From Thermocrinis ruber (GTDB lineage Bacteria; Aquificota; Aquificia; Aquificales; Aquificaceae): a stretch of DNA of 64,000 nt. A program made the translations under genes and the position numbers. The stretch is taken from positions 1 through 64,000 of the forward strand of contig NZ_CP007028.1 in assembly GCF_000512735.1 (NCBI RefSeq), read 5' to 3'. Each line of letters opens with the position of its first letter. Position 1 is the stretch's first letter. The notes below the pieces were generated by a model. The model made no database searches, was not told the DNA's origin, and saw only the letters and a list, made by a program, of their open reading frames with translations. Positions 7,816-16,799 of this stretch are shown here, one piece after another.

Positions 7816-7843
7816 ATTATATACCTTTTTTAGAGGATGTCAA
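7816..7843 (-). promoter_or_regulatory. Sigma70-type promoter of sfsA-ispH-trpG
   Basis: On the minus strand TTGACA (7843-7838) and TATAAT (7821-7816) are both perfect, with a 16-bp spacer. The -35 box overlaps the recG stop codon. The predicted start is near 7809, giving a leader of about 86 nt that carries the C-rich/G-rich tract and the hairpin. Confidence 0.8.
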
Positions 7844-10188
7844 GGGGGTGCTATTATCCCCTCCGAATACCTGTAAAAGAGCACTTGTCTTAGCTCTGGA
7901 TATCTTTCAAGGTACGGGTCCTTTTCTAAAAGCTCCTGTGCATCTTTTTTACACACTTCAAGGAAGTGTCTATCCCTTTCCCTCTGGAGGTTTGCTACCC
8001 AAAAACCAAAGTATCCAGACTGGCTCTCTCCCAAAAGCTCCCCCGGACCCCTCATCTTCAGGTCCTCCTCTGCTATTTTAAAACCATCGTTAGTTTGCAC
8101 TAAAACCTTCAGCCTTTTTAGACTTTCTTGGTCATATCGCATCTGATCTGGAACCACAAGGAAGCAAAAGGACTGAAGCTGGGACCTGCCCACCCTTCCC
8201 CTCAGTTGATGAAGCTGAGAAAGCCCAAAACGGTGGGCGGATTCTATCACCATAACCGTCGCATCTGGCACATCCACTCCCACCTCTACCACCGTCGTGG
8301 AAACAAGAATGTCCCCATCCTGTTTGAACTCCTCCATTACCCTTTTCTTTTCCTCGTCTTTTAGCCTTCCATGTAAGAGGAGAACCTTCCTATCTGGGAA
8401 GAGGGCTTTCCATCGTTCAAACTCTTTTACCGCAGACTTTAGCTCAAGCTTAGGAGAATCCTCTATAACAGGGTATATAACGTACGCCTTGTGTCCCTTT
8501 TGAAGCTCCTCTTTGATGAACTTTAAAACCTTTTCCATTTCGGACTCAAAAAATAGCCTTGTGATTACGGGCTTTCTACCTGCGGGCATCTGGTCTATTA
8601 TTGAAATATCCAAATCTCCATACAGGGAAAGGGCAAGGGTCCTTGGAATGGGTGTGGCAGACATTACAAGAAGGTGGGGGAAGAATTCTTCTGACTTTTC
8701 AAGGAGCCTTTTCCTCTGCAAAACACCAAAGCGGTGCTGTTCATCAACCACTGCAAAACCCAAGCTTTTAAAACTAACACCCTCCTGTATGAGGGCGTGG
8801 GTCCCCACTACCACCTGTATGTTGCCCTCTCTTATATGCCTCAGCAGGCTCCTCCTTTGGGCGGTTTTTACCGAAGAAGTAAGAAGTCCCACCTTAACGC
8901 CAAGGGGTTCCAAAAACCTTTTAAAGTTTTCGTAGTGTTGGTAAGCCAGTATCTCAGTTGGGACCATTATGGCGGACTGATAACCCTCCTTGGCAAAGGC
9001 GTAGGAGATAGCCATTGCAACCACCGTTTTTCCACTTCCCACATCTCCTTGCAAAAGCCGGTTCATGGGTGTCTCTTGCTTCACATCCTCTAAGATCTCT
9101 TTTAGGACCCTGAGCTGGGCTTGGGTTAGCCCAAAGGGAAGGCTCCTTAAAAACTCCTGTATGTGCTCCTCTGCCCTCAAAAGCCTTGGTGCCCTTAGGG
9201 ATTTTATCTCTCTTCTTTTAAGCTGGAGGGCAAGCTGGAAAAGAAGAAGGTCTTCGTATATCAACCGATGGTGGGCTGGTGTGTCCCAAGTGTTTAACCT
9301 TTCATCCCACTGATGGGGAGCGTGTAAAAAATACAGACTTTCTGGCAGTCTGTAGAGGTTGTGCTTTTTTAAAAGTTCCTCGGGTAGGTATTCGGGCATG
9401 TATCGTAGGTATTCCAACAGCTTTTGAATGGCTTGTCTTACCTTCCTGTGCCTTAGTTTGGCAGACATGCTTTCCGCAGACTTTACCCTTATGTTATAAA
9501 AGGGCAAAACTTTACCAGCTTCCTCTTCCTTCAGCAGTTCCGGATGGACCATATACTTTTCTCCCTTATACTCCATGAGCTTTCCGTAGACTATAAGCTC
9601 GGTGCCTTTTTTGAAGCTTAAAAGTGCCCTTTTATCCTTGAACCTGTATTTTAGGCTAAGGTAGCTGGTGCCGTCTTCACATAACACAGAGATGGGATAC
9701 TTGGCATCTGGCTCCCATGAACTTTCCACCACCTTGACCTTTAGGGCAACCGCCTTTCCGGGAATGGAGGTTTTTATGGAGGTGTTTAGCCTTCGGTCCT
9801 CATACCTTACGGGCACATACCAAAGGGCAGAATACAGGTCTTTTATGTTCAAAGACTTTAAAAGCTTCTTTTCCTTTGGGTCTAAAATCTTTAAGCTTTC
9901 AATAGGGATAAAAAACTTCTCTATGGGCTTTTTGGGATACCCATCAAAAGAAACTGTTGGAACGAGCTCCTCCTTGTTTAATGCCTGCTCTATCTCCTGA
10001 AGTATGGCAACCTTTTTGGGAAAGGGCATGGAGTCAAACTTTTTTAAAAGCTCTAAATGGCTGTTTGAAAGTCTGTTCTTCAGAAGGTTAAAAAGATACA
10101 GCCCTACTCCAAAGCTCCTTCTAAGCTTGAGATGGTTATTCTCCTTTAGCTCCTCTATGAGCTTTTTCGCCTTTTCCACGCTGTCCAT
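7840..10188 (-). CDS. recG: ATP-dependent DNA helicase RecG
   Basis: Remodels stalled replication forks and Holliday junctions. An N-terminal region, a wedge/OB domain (YVPVRYEDR through VHPELL), then the helicase core: Walker A GDVGSGKTVVA, DEQH box (VVDEQHRFGV), motif III MSATPIPRTLA, and motif VI QLRGRVGRS. 782 aa is typical and includes an Aquificales-type N-terminal extension. It is transcribed away from flgM; its own promoter lies in the 47-bp gap with flgM. Confidence 0.95.
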   Translation of the reverse strand: MDSVEKAKKLIEELKENNHLKLRRSFGVGLYLFNLLKNRLSNSHLELLKKFDSMPFPKKVAILQEIEQALNKEELVPTVSFDGYPKKPIEKFFIPIESLKILDPKEKKLLKSLNIKDLYSALWYVPVRYEDRRLNTSIKTSIPGKAVALKVKVVESSWEPDAKYPISVLCEDGTSYLSLKYRFKDKRALLSFKKGTELIVYGKLMEYKGEKYMVHPELLKEEEAGKVLPFYNIRVKSAESMSAKLRHRKVRQAIQKLLEYLRYMPEYLPEELLKKHNLYRLPESLYFLHAPHQWDERLNTWDTPAHHRLIYEDLLLFQLALQLKRREIKSLRAPRLLRAEEHIQEFLRSLPFGLTQAQLRVLKEILEDVKQETPMNRLLQGDVGSGKTVVAMAISYAFAKEGYQSAIMVPTEILAYQHYENFKRFLEPLGVKVGLLTSSVKTAQRRSLLRHIREGNIQVVVGTHALIQEGVSFKSLGFAVVDEQHRFGVLQRKRLLEKSEEFFPHLLVMSATPIPRTLALSLYGDLDISIIDQMPAGRKPVITRLFFESEMEKVLKFIKEELQKGHKAYVIYPVIEDSPKLELKSAVKEFERWKALFPDRKVLLLHGRLKDEEKKRVMEEFKQDGDILVSTTVVEVGVDVPDATVMVIESAHRFGLSQLHQLRGRVGRSQLQSFCFLVVPDQMRYDQESLKRLKVLVQTNDGFKIAEEDLKMRGPGELLGESQSGYFGFWVANLQRERDRHFLEVCKKDAQELLEKDPYLERYPELRQVLFYRYSEGIIAPP

Positions 10189-10196
10189 TTTCGGCT

Positions 10197-10222
10197 TAAA
10201 CTTCCCTTAAAAAATACGATAA
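10197..10222 (+). promoter_or_regulatory. Sigma28 (FliA)-like promoter of flgM
   Basis: TAAA (10197-10200) and TACGATAA (10215-10222) are separated by 14 bp; the flagellar sigma consensus is TAAA-N15-GCCGATAA. The box ends 13 bp before the flgM ATG, the same distance as in the facing flgJ promoter. Confidence 0.6.
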
Positions 10223-10235
10223 TATATTCAGAGCC

Positions 10236-10505
10236 ATGATAGAAAGGGTAGATTTATGGAACTTGGTAAATAATATCCTTGAGCAAGAAAGAAAAAGCAA
10301 GGAAAAGCCCGCAGAGGTTAAAGAACAAGAGGCGGTAAAGGTTGAGCTTTCAGAGGTGGCAAAGAGCAGACCACAACCCGACCTTTCAGAACTGGAAAGC
10401 AAAGTTTCAGAGATAAAGGCAAAGCTGGAAAGGGGAGAGTATAAAGTAGAGCCAGAGAAGATCTTTGAAGGGTTGAGCAAGTATTTGAGCAGTTCCGACA
10501 GATAG
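10236..10505 (+). CDS. flgM: Anti-sigma28 factor FlgM
   Basis: Small, charged protein that holds FliA (sigma28) inactive until the hook is complete. The C-terminal sigma-binding half (KVSEIKAKLERGEYKVEPEKIFEGL, quoted as the stretch around GEYKVEPEKI) matches the FlgM family; the N-terminal half is low-complexity and probably disordered, as known for FlgM. 89 aa, the size of Aquifex FlgM. A sigma28-like promoter precedes it, as expected for a late flagellar gene. One base separates its stop from that of the facing flgJ. Confidence 0.85.
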   Translation: MIERVDLWNLVNNILEQERKSKEKPAEVKEQEAVKVELSEVAKSRPQPDLSELESKVSEIKAKLERGEYKVEPEKIFEGLSKYLSSSDR

Positions 10506-10506
10506 C

Positions 10507-10764
10507 TCAATCCTTTAGGTTTTTGAAGATGAACTGGGCTATGCCCACGCCTCCATTGAGGGCTAAGTGCCTGCTTAAGTTCTCCAAAAAGGCATCGTAG
10601 TATAACCTTTGCTGAAAGCCTTTACCGTTCATAAACCCTTTGAAGCCCTCTTTCAAAACTTCCTTTAACAGGACCGCCTCAAACTCCTGGGCGAGCTTCT
10701 TTTTGTCCTTTGTGTATTCCTGCATGTAGCCCATTGAAGGAGGAAGATAGATTCTAGTGTACAT
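10507..10764 (-). CDS. flgJ: Short FlgJ-type rod-binding protein
   Basis: 85 aa with the FlgJ N-terminal rod-binding signature: AQEFEAVLLKEVLKEGFKGF, then YYDAFLENLSRHLA and GVGIAQFIF. It lacks the muramidase domain seen in proteobacterial FlgJ, as in many other phyla. In those bacteria FlgJ caps rod assembly in the periplasm. The frame stays open up to 10929, but the extra 55 residues are hydrophobic and unrelated; ATG 10764 sits 13 bp after a sigma28-like box. Faces flgM with 1 bp between stops. Confidence 0.78.
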   Translation of the reverse strand: MYTRIYLPPSMGYMQEYTKDKKKLAQEFEAVLLKEVLKEGFKGFMNGKGFQQRLYYDAFLENLSRHLALNGGVGIAQFIFKNLKD

Positions 10765-10777
10765 GATGTTTAAAATT

Positions 10778-10804
10778 ATATCATACATCGTGTGGGAAAA
10801 TTTA
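10778..10804 (-). promoter_or_regulatory. Sigma28-like promoter of flgJ
   Basis: On the minus strand TAAATTTT (10804-10797), 11 bp, then TATGATAT (10785-10778): the -35 matches 7 of 8 bases of TAAAGTTT, the spacing is exactly 11, and the -10 keeps the GATA core. The -10 ends 13 bp before the ATG. A sigma70-type TATAAT overlaps it, so either factor could be used. Confidence 0.5.
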
Positions 10805-10957
10805 AACAGCCAAGACTTCCTGAAGGAAACTATGAAGGTAAGCAAGTAAAGTATTAATATTCCTCCAGAGGACTTTTCCAGCTTTTCTGATGTAAAAAGA
10901 TCAACAGCTTCATTAAAAGATTTTATCAAAGGTCCCCCGGAGGGGACCCAAGGGTTT

Positions 10958-12136
10958 TTATTTCCTTCTTATCCTTCTTGCCAACGCAAAGAATGGGACA
11001 GATAGCCACACGAGGATGTTCCACAAGCCAGCCACAGAAGATGCGGAGCCAGTCATAGAACATCCACCGCCGCCACCGCCGCCACCGCCAGAACCACCGC
11101 CACCGCCACTACCACCGGAACCACTATCCGCCGCCAAATCAGCAGTCAGCCTTGTCACGAAGGCGTCATAGTAGGATCCTCCATGGCTTTCCTGCGCCCC
11201 GTCATTAGTACCAGGAAATTTGGTATACTCTGTATCTCCCGCCACATAGACATCACCCGTTGTGGGATGGATGGCAAGGGCGTAGGCATAATCGCCCCCG
11301 CTTCCTCCCAGGTAGGTCGATTGAAGGATTGGGTCTATCACAATAGGCAAGCTTGGGTCTGCCTTGGCTACCTCAAAGCTGTAGCGGTTTTTGCCAATTA
11401 GCTTGTATGAGACTTCCACTGGAAGCTTTTTGCCATCCTTTTCCTGCCATGCTATGGGTTTAGAAAGCTTTAAATCTCCCAAACCAGTCTTGATGATTAT
11501 CTCTCCATGCTTAGAAAGCTTCAAACCTTTAGCACCGCCAACCTCTACCACAATCTTAGAAGGGTCTGCACCGGGCTGGACATAAAATAGCTTTTCCACT
11601 GTCTTTTGGGTGGCCTTTAGCTTTACCTCCACTCCAGACCATACTTCACCCAAAGAAACATACCTGTAGGTGGAAAGACCAGATTTGTGCTTGGAAGGGT
11701 CGTTTCCTATGAAGTAGCTTACCTTTGTCTGGAGTTCTTCTTCTCCCTTTATGGTTTGAACTTTTCCACCCACCCAGCGTTCAGAAATCACCCAGCTTTT
11801 GGAAGGGCACCCTTTGGCTTTTTCTGTCTTATCTTTGCACTTTTCCTTCTTGACTGCCACATGCAAGAGATCGCCATCCTTAGTTATCCATGTGTTGCCA
11901 AAGTATCCTGGGGCAGAAAAGAGTGCCCTTTCATCCCACTGTCCTTCATTTTTTACCCATCCACGCTCCAAGTCCGCAAGCTTGGCAGAAACAGCTTTCT
12001 TAGAGGGCATTGAAGGAGTGTGTGAAGGATTTGCCTTTGTTAGGCTTTTTGAGGCGGTGGATTGGCTACTTGCAAGCCAAACTAAAGACAGCAAGCTGGC
12101 AATAAGCAAGAGGGCTACAAACCATATTTTTCGCAT
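10958..12136 (-). CDS. Secreted SBBP-repeat protein with Gly-Cys/TM/Arg C-terminus
   Basis: 392 aa. An N-terminal signal/TM segment (residues 5-22) precedes a DUF7948-like beta domain (KNEGQWDERALFSAPGYFG, FYVQPGADPSKIVVEVGG, PIVIDP) and a single SBBP beta-propeller-type repeat (STYLGGSGGDYAYALAIHP ... GDVYVAGDT). A poly-Gly linker then runs into GCSMTG, a hydrophobic segment (residues about 368-385) and RRIRRK. This tripartite tail resembles C-terminal sorting signals that are cleaved and anchored or released; the sorting enzyme is not in the window. Probably cell-surface exposed; function unknown. The RBS GGGAGA precedes ATG 12136. A single repeat is few for this family, suggesting repeat loss. 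Confidence 0.75.
   Translation of the reverse strand: MRKIWFVALLLIASLLSLVWLASSQSTASKSLTKANPSHTPSMPSKKAVSAKLADLERGWVKNEGQWDERALFSAPGYFGNTWITKDGDLLHVAVKKEKCKDKTEKAKGCPSKSWVISERWVGGKVQTIKGEEELQTKVSYFIGNDPSKHKSGLSTYRYVSLGEVWSGVEVKLKATQKTVEKLFYVQPGADPSKIVVEVGGAKGLKLSKHGEIIIKTGLGDLKLSKPIAWQEKDGKKLPVEVSYKLIGKNRYSFEVAKADPSLPIVIDPILQSTYLGGSGGDYAYALAIHPTTGDVYVAGDTEYTKFPGTNDGAQESHGGSYYDAFVTRLTADLAADSGSGGSGGGGGSGGGGGGGGGCSMTGSASSVAGLWNILVWLSVPFFALARRIRRK
11055..11125. repeat. CCN trinucleotide tract encoding the poly-Gly linker
   Basis: A run of CCG/CCA/CCT triplets on the + strand (GGN codons on the coding strand) encodes about 20 Gly with a few Ser. Such tracts are prone to slippage in units of three, so linker length may vary between strains. 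Confidence 0.7.
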
Positions 12137-12363
12137 GGCTAAGTCTCCCTTTAGTTGTTAAATGGGCTCTTAAATTTAAACTAAAGTCAAGGAAAAGATA
12201 TGATATAAATCATAAAGTTGGCCTATACCTTAGGGTTAGAAATTACCTCCGTGTTTGAGACTTCCTGAGAAAGCTATAATAAGCCTTATCCCTGCCAAAG
12301 CTTTTTTAAAAGATTTACAGCTTTTTTGAATTTCTCATCGGAGGCGTGTTTAAAATTATAATC
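12137..12363. other. Divergent intergenic region between the SBBP gene and apgM
   Basis: About 227 bp with no convincing coding sequence. TAAAAT (12351-12356) lies 7 bp before the apgM ATG and TATAAT (12357-12362) abuts it; a further TATAAT is at 12275-12280. CTGAGAAAGCT at 12264-12274 recurs upstream of hdrC1. The SBBP gene has a Shine-Dalgarno but no clean promoter. Confidence 0.5.
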
Positions 12364-13581
12364 ATGCTTGAAAAACTTGTTCAGAAAAACAACAGCAAGC
12401 TTTTGCTTGTAGTTCTTGATGGAATCGGTGGACTTCCCGTAAAGGATGGCAAAACGGAGCTTGAGCTTGCCCACACGCCAAACCTTGATAGCTTGGCAAA
12501 GGAAAGTGCCCTTGGTCTTCATATCCCGGTGGATTACGGCATCACGCCCGGCAGTGGTCCCGGACACTTGGGAATCTTTGGCTACGACCCCCTTGAGTAT
12601 CAGATAGGAAGGGGGATCCTCGAAGCCCTTGGGCTTGGCATTGAGGTAAAGGACACAGACATCGCCATAAGAGGAAACTACGCAACGGTAGAGTATGTAG
12701 ATGGCAAGCCTATAGTGAAGGACAGGAGGGCGGGTAGGATTGCCACAGAAGAAAACAGGAGAATAACCCAAAGGATCAAGGAAAACATAAAGGAAATAGA
12801 CGGAGTTGAGGTGATCATTGAACCGGGAATGGAGCACAGGTTTGCGCTGGTGCTAAGGTTTCCGCATCCACTGCCCGAAGGTTCAGACCAAATAAAGGAC
12901 ACAGACCCCCAAAAGGAAGGAAAGGAGCCCCTAAAACCCATAGCCATGAACGCCAACGCCCAAAGGGTGGCTGAGGTAGTGGAAAAGTTCGTGCATAAGG
13001 TGGGTGAGCTTTTAAAGGATGAGCCAAAGGCAAACTATGTGCTTTTGAGGGGCTTTTCCCAAAAGCCAAAGATGAAGGGTTTTGAGGAGAGGTTTGGGCT
13101 GAAAGCCTGTGCCATTGCGGTCTATCCTATGTATAGGGGGCTTGCCAGCTTGGTGGGAATGGATGTTATAAACTTTGAAGGCTCTTCCATAGAAGATGAG
13201 ATAGAAACCTTAAGAAGCCTTTGGAACGATTATGACTTTTTCTTCTTGCACATAAAAAAGACAGATTCTTACGGCGAAGACGGAAACTGGGAAGGAAAGG
13301 TCAAGGTCATAGAGGAGTTTGACAAAAACCTTCCAAAGATCCTTGAGCTAAAGCCAAGCGTTCTGGTGATCACAGGAGACCACTCTACGCCCTCTGTGCT
13401 CAAAGGACACTCTTGGCATCCTGTTCCGGTGCTTTTGAAGTCCGACTATGTGCTGGGAGGAACTTCCCAAAGATTTACCGAGAGGGAGTGCCTTAAGGGA
13501 GAGCTCGGCATATTCCCAGCTAAGAAGTTAATCAACATTATGTTTGCCCACTCCCTGCGCCTTGCTAAGTACGGAGCTTAA
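12364..13581 (+). CDS. apgM: 2,3-bisphosphoglycerate-independent phosphoglycerate mutase, archaeal type
   Basis: Interconverts 3- and 2-phosphoglycerate in glycolysis/gluconeogenesis; alkaline-phosphatase-superfamily metalloenzyme. N-terminal VVLDGIGG metal/nucleophile region, [24 protein letters not shown] and [16 protein letters not shown] are the family blocks with metal-binding Asp/His. ATG 12364 gives 405 aa, usual for ApgM; the frame opens at 12346 but that ATG lies upstream of the -10-like sequence. The last 54 bp overlap the convergent symporter gene, the longest tail-to-tail overlap in the window. Confidence 0.93.
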   Translation: MLEKLVQKNNSKLLLVVLDGIGGLPVKDGKTELELAHTPNLDSLAKESALGLHIPVDYGITPGSGPGHLGIFGYDPLEYQIGRGILEALGLGIEVKDTDIAIRGNYATVEYVDGKPIVKDRRAGRIATEENRRITQRIKENIKEIDGVEVIIEPGMEHRFALVLRFPHPLPEGSDQIKDTDPQKEGKEPLKPIAMNANAQRVAEVVEKFVHKVGELLKDEPKANYVLLRGFSQKPKMKGFEERFGLKACAIAVYPMYRGLASLVGMDVINFEGSSIEDEIETLRSLWNDYDFFFLHIKKTDSYGEDGNWEGKVKVIEEFDKNLPKILELKPSVLVITGDHSTPSVLKGHSWHPVPVLLKSDYVLGGTSQRFTERECLKGELGIFPAKKLINIMFAHSLRLAKYGA

Positions 13582-14934
13582 GAGAGAAGTCAAAAGATAG
13601 GCAAAGAGGCTTGTAAAAAGCCCCGCAAGGAGGGAAAATTCATACTCAAAGCCATAGTTTAAAACTGCCCAGACGAAAAAGCCCGAAGCCATGCTAAATA
13701 TCGCGGAGTGTTGATTAGAACCCTTGAAGTAAAGTCCAGCCACCAAGGGAACAAACAAAGACACCAAGCTCAAGGCGGAGGAGTCTCCCACCAAGTGAAA
13801 GATGGACTCTCCACTGAGGGCAAAGAGAAGGGAAATAAAGCTTATCAAAATCACAGAAAACCTAGTGAGCCAAAGGAAGCCCCTGTCGGAGAGGTTTTTA
13901 AACATCGGCCTCAGAAGGTTTTCACTTAGAATTGCGGAAGGGGCAAGAATGGCAGAACTGGACGTGCTCATTATGGCAGAAAGCAGTGCCCCAAAGAATA
14001 GAACCTTTGTAAGGGTAGATGTATGCTCCATAATCAGCGTAGGAAGCATCAGTTGGGCGTCAAGTTTCAAAAGCTCTGGGTAATTTACCCTCGCGAAGAT
14101 GGCAAGGATCAGAGGGATAAAGGCAATAGTTAGATACATAAAGCCCGCAGTAATGGAAGAATAGACTGCAACCCTTTCTGAACGAGAGGACATAACCCTT
14201 TGGAAGACATCCTGCTGGGGTATGGAACCAAGTCCTATGGTAATAAGGGCGGTGATAAATAGCAAGAACTCGTGGGGGTTCAAAGAAGGAAAGAACTTGT
14301 AGAACTCCGGCTGTTGGGAAGCTAAAACTTGAGGAATCTGGCTAAAGCCTTGAGAAACTTCATAGAGGGCAAACAAAAGTCCTACTATGATCATTATGGT
14401 TTGGATAAAATCCGTAAGAGAAACTGCCCACATGCCACCCAAAAAGGTGTAAAAGACCACCACCAAAGAACCTATAACAGTTCCAAGCTTTATGCTAATG
14501 CCGGTGGTTATGCTCAGGATCAGACCTATGGCAAGCATCTGGGCACCGATCCAACCAAAGTAGGATGCTATGAGTAAAAGGCTCGCCACAATTTCCGCCT
14601 TTCTGCCGTAAAACCTTCTGTAAAAATCTCCAAAGGTCAAGAGGTTCAGCCTATACAGGGGCTTTGCAAAGAATAAACCCACCAATATTAGACAGAGGGC
14701 TGCGCCAAAGGGGTCCTCTATCACGCCCCAAAGCCCTTCCTTTGCCATCTGAGAGGATGCCCCCAAAACAGTTTCTGCACCAAACCAGGTGGCAAAGGCA
14801 ACAAAGGTAGCCATAAAGAAGGGGAGATTTCTCCCCGCCAAAAGGTAATCCTTTGAGTTCTTTACAAAGGTGCTTGCATAGACCCCTATGGCTAAGGTGA
14901 GAAGTATGTAAAGAACTATAGAAAGAAGTAGCAT
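13528..14934 (-). CDS. Sodium/solute symporter (SSS family)
   Basis: Polytopic membrane protein of 468 aa with about 13 hydrophobic segments. SSS-family features: [10 protein letters not shown] after TM1, [14 protein letters not shown] in TM2, [18 protein letters not shown], and [17 protein letters not shown]. It probably imports a small organic or carboxylic solute with Na+; the substrate cannot be read from sequence. It begins 1 bp after mnmG ends and so is likely the downstream gene of that operon. Its C-terminal codons are antisense to apgM. Confidence 0.88.
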   Translation of the reverse strand: MLLLSIVLYILLTLAIGVYASTFVKNSKDYLLAGRNLPFFMATFVAFATWFGAETVLGASSQMAKEGLWGVIEDPFGAALCLILVGLFFAKPLYRLNLLTFGDFYRRFYGRKAEIVASLLLIASYFGWIGAQMLAIGLILSITTGISIKLGTVIGSLVVVFYTFLGGMWAVSLTDFIQTIMIIVGLLFALYEVSQGFSQIPQVLASQQPEFYKFFPSLNPHEFLLFITALITIGLGSIPQQDVFQRVMSSRSERVAVYSSITAGFMYLTIAFIPLILAIFARVNYPELLKLDAQLMLPTLIMEHTSTLTKVLFFGALLSAIMSTSSSAILAPSAILSENLLRPMFKNLSDRGFLWLTRFSVILISFISLLFALSGESIFHLVGDSSALSLVSLFVPLVAGLYFKGSNQHSAIFSMASGFFVWAVLNYGFEYEFSLLAGLFTSLFAYLLTSLLSSVLSKAQGVGKHNVD

Positions 14935-14935
14935 C

Positions 14936-16780
14936 TCAGTCTAGCTTACCCAAAAATGCCAGCAGGGCTGTTATGGTTGCCGGTGTTATGCCATCTATCC
15001 TGCTAGCTTGCCCCACCGTCAGCGGTCTGAACTTTTTGAGCTTTTCCCTCGCCTCGTTTGTGAGCCCGGGTACCTTGTCGTAGTCTATATCCTCTGGAAT
15101 GGGTGTATCCTCAAGCTTCTTTAATTTTTCGTTCAACTTCCTCTCCCTTTCTATGTATGGTTCGTATTTTAGCTGGATCTCCACCTCCTCCGCCACGTAA
15201 GGATGCTCTGGCACGCTAACTCCAAGCTCTTTTAGATCCCAGATGGAACGCTCAGAGGTCAAGAGTTGAGAAAGACTGTAAGCCCTAACATCGGAGCCTA
15301 TGGCAACGGATACCTTATACCCTTTGTAGAACTCAAGCCAAGCTTGAATTTCACTTTCTAACTCTTTTACCAGTTTATACTGTTCTTCTGTCAAAAGCCC
15401 TAGCTCTCTTCCAAGCTTGGCAAGCCTCAAAATGGCATTGTCCTGTCTCAAGTAAAGCCTATACTCAGAACGTGAGGTGAAAAGTCTGTAGGGTTCCGTC
15501 ACACCCTTTGTGGTAAGGTCATCCACCATTATACCAATGTAGCTCTCGTCCCTTCTAAGATATATGGGCTCTTTGCCAAAAGCCCTCAGGGCAGCGTTTA
15601 TGCCAGCAAGAATGCCCTGTCCAGCCGCTTCCTCGTACCCTGTGGTGCCGTTAAAGTTGCCCGCATGAAAGAGTCCTCTTATTTTCTTGGTCTCCAAGGT
15701 GGGATAAAGTTCCGTCGGAGGCACCACGTCATACTCTATGGCGTAAGCTGGTCTTATCAGCTCCACCTTTTCAAGCCCGGGGATAGACCTGTACATCTCC
15801 CACTGAATTTCCTCCGGTAAAGAGGTGGAAAGTCCATTGGGGTAAATCTCTATGGTGTCCCAGCCTTCAGGTTCTAAAAATATTTGGTGTCTTTCCTTAT
15901 CGGGGAACTTTACCACCTTGTCCTCTATGGAGGGGCAGTACCTTGGTCCTATGCCCTTTATGAGCCCACCGTAGAGGGCAGTTCTATGAAGGTTCTTTCT
16001 TATGATCTCGTGGGTCTTTGGAGTGGTGTAAGTGATCCAGCAGAGGGCTTGGGGTTTACCCTTTTCAAACCAATAGCTTCCCACGGGCTCTGTCCAGAAG
16101 GAGAACTTTGGGGGTGGGTCATCACCCGGTGCGGGTTCAAGGACAGAAAAATCTATAGTCCTCCTGTCCAACCTTGCGGGAGTACCCGTTTTGAACCTCA
16201 TTAGTGGAAAGCCGTGCCTTTTGTAAAAGTCCGCTAGTCCCGTGGAGTTTGGCTCCCAAGCCCTACCGCCCGGAAAGGTTTTATCGCCTATGTAAATAAC
16301 TCCGTTCAGAAAAGTACCCGTGGTGACCACCACAGCCTTTACTTTGTATTCAAGCCCAAGGCGAGTTTTTACTCCCACCACTCGGTTGTTTTCCACGATA
16401 ATATCCACCACCTCGTCCTGTTTTATGTGAAGGTTCTCCTGATTTTCGCAGACCCTCTTCATATACTCCCTGTATGCCTTTTTGTCCGCCTGAGCCCTCG
16501 GAGACCAAACCGCTTTGCCCTTACGGGTGTTTAACATCTTAAACTGAATGCCCGTGTGGTCTATAGCCTTTCCCATCTCTCCACCAAGGGCGTCTATCTC
16601 CCTCACTACAATACCCTTTGCTACGCCACCTATGGCAGGGTTGCAGGACATCTGTCCGATGGTGTCTGCGTTCAGCACGAACATAACCGTTTTGGCACCC
16701 ATACGGGCACTCGCCAGCGCCGCCTCTATGCCCGCATGACCACCACCAATAACCGCCACATCAAACTCATCCACCAACAT
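14936..16780 (-). CDS. mnmG: tRNA uridine-34 5-carboxymethylaminomethyl modification enzyme MnmG
   Basis: FAD-dependent partner of MnmE in wobble-uridine modification. The dinucleotide motif VIGGGHAGIEAALASARMG lies at residues 10-28; SCNPAIGGVAKG, GTFLNG and EAAGQGILAGINAA are signature blocks, and a C-terminal helical domain (TVGQASRIDGITPATI) completes the 614 aa. Its partner mnmE lies at the right end of the window rather than next to it. Divergent from the + strand gene at 16800, with 19 bp between starts. Confidence 0.96.
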   Translation of the reverse strand: MLVDEFDVAVIGGGHAGIEAALASARMGAKTVMFVLNADTIGQMSCNPAIGGVAKGIVVREIDALGGEMGKAIDHTGIQFKMLNTRKGKAVWSPRAQADKKAYREYMKRVCENQENLHIKQDEVVDIIVENNRVVGVKTRLGLEYKVKAVVVTTGTFLNGVIYIGDKTFPGGRAWEPNSTGLADFYKRHGFPLMRFKTGTPARLDRRTIDFSVLEPAPGDDPPPKFSFWTEPVGSYWFEKGKPQALCWITYTTPKTHEIIRKNLHRTALYGGLIKGIGPRYCPSIEDKVVKFPDKERHQIFLEPEGWDTIEIYPNGLSTSLPEEIQWEMYRSIPGLEKVELIRPAYAIEYDVVPPTELYPTLETKKIRGLFHAGNFNGTTGYEEAAGQGILAGINAALRAFGKEPIYLRRDESYIGIMVDDLTTKGVTEPYRLFTSRSEYRLYLRQDNAILRLAKLGRELGLLTEEQYKLVKELESEIQAWLEFYKGYKVSVAIGSDVRAYSLSQLLTSERSIWDLKELGVSVPEHPYVAEEVEIQLKYEPYIERERKLNEKLKKLEDTPIPEDIDYDKVPGLTNEAREKLKKFRPLTVGQASRIDGITPATITALLAFLGKLD

Positions 16781-16799
16781 AGGGATAAAATATATACCA

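Noticed and set aside
7509-8081. 190-codon + strand open frame across sfsA and recG 3' end
   Set aside because: Antisense to two recognised genes and spans the sfsA promoter and G-rich tract; Pro/Ser/Leu-rich translation typical of a shadow frame.
10765-10929. N-terminal 55-residue extension of the flgJ frame
   Set aside because: Hydrophobic, unrelated to FlgJ, and upstream of the sigma28-like and TATAAT boxes that precede ATG 10764.
11055-11125. Triplet-rich tract as a CRISPR or minisatellite
   Set aside because: The repeat is the GGN codon run of the poly-Gly linker, in frame and without spacers.
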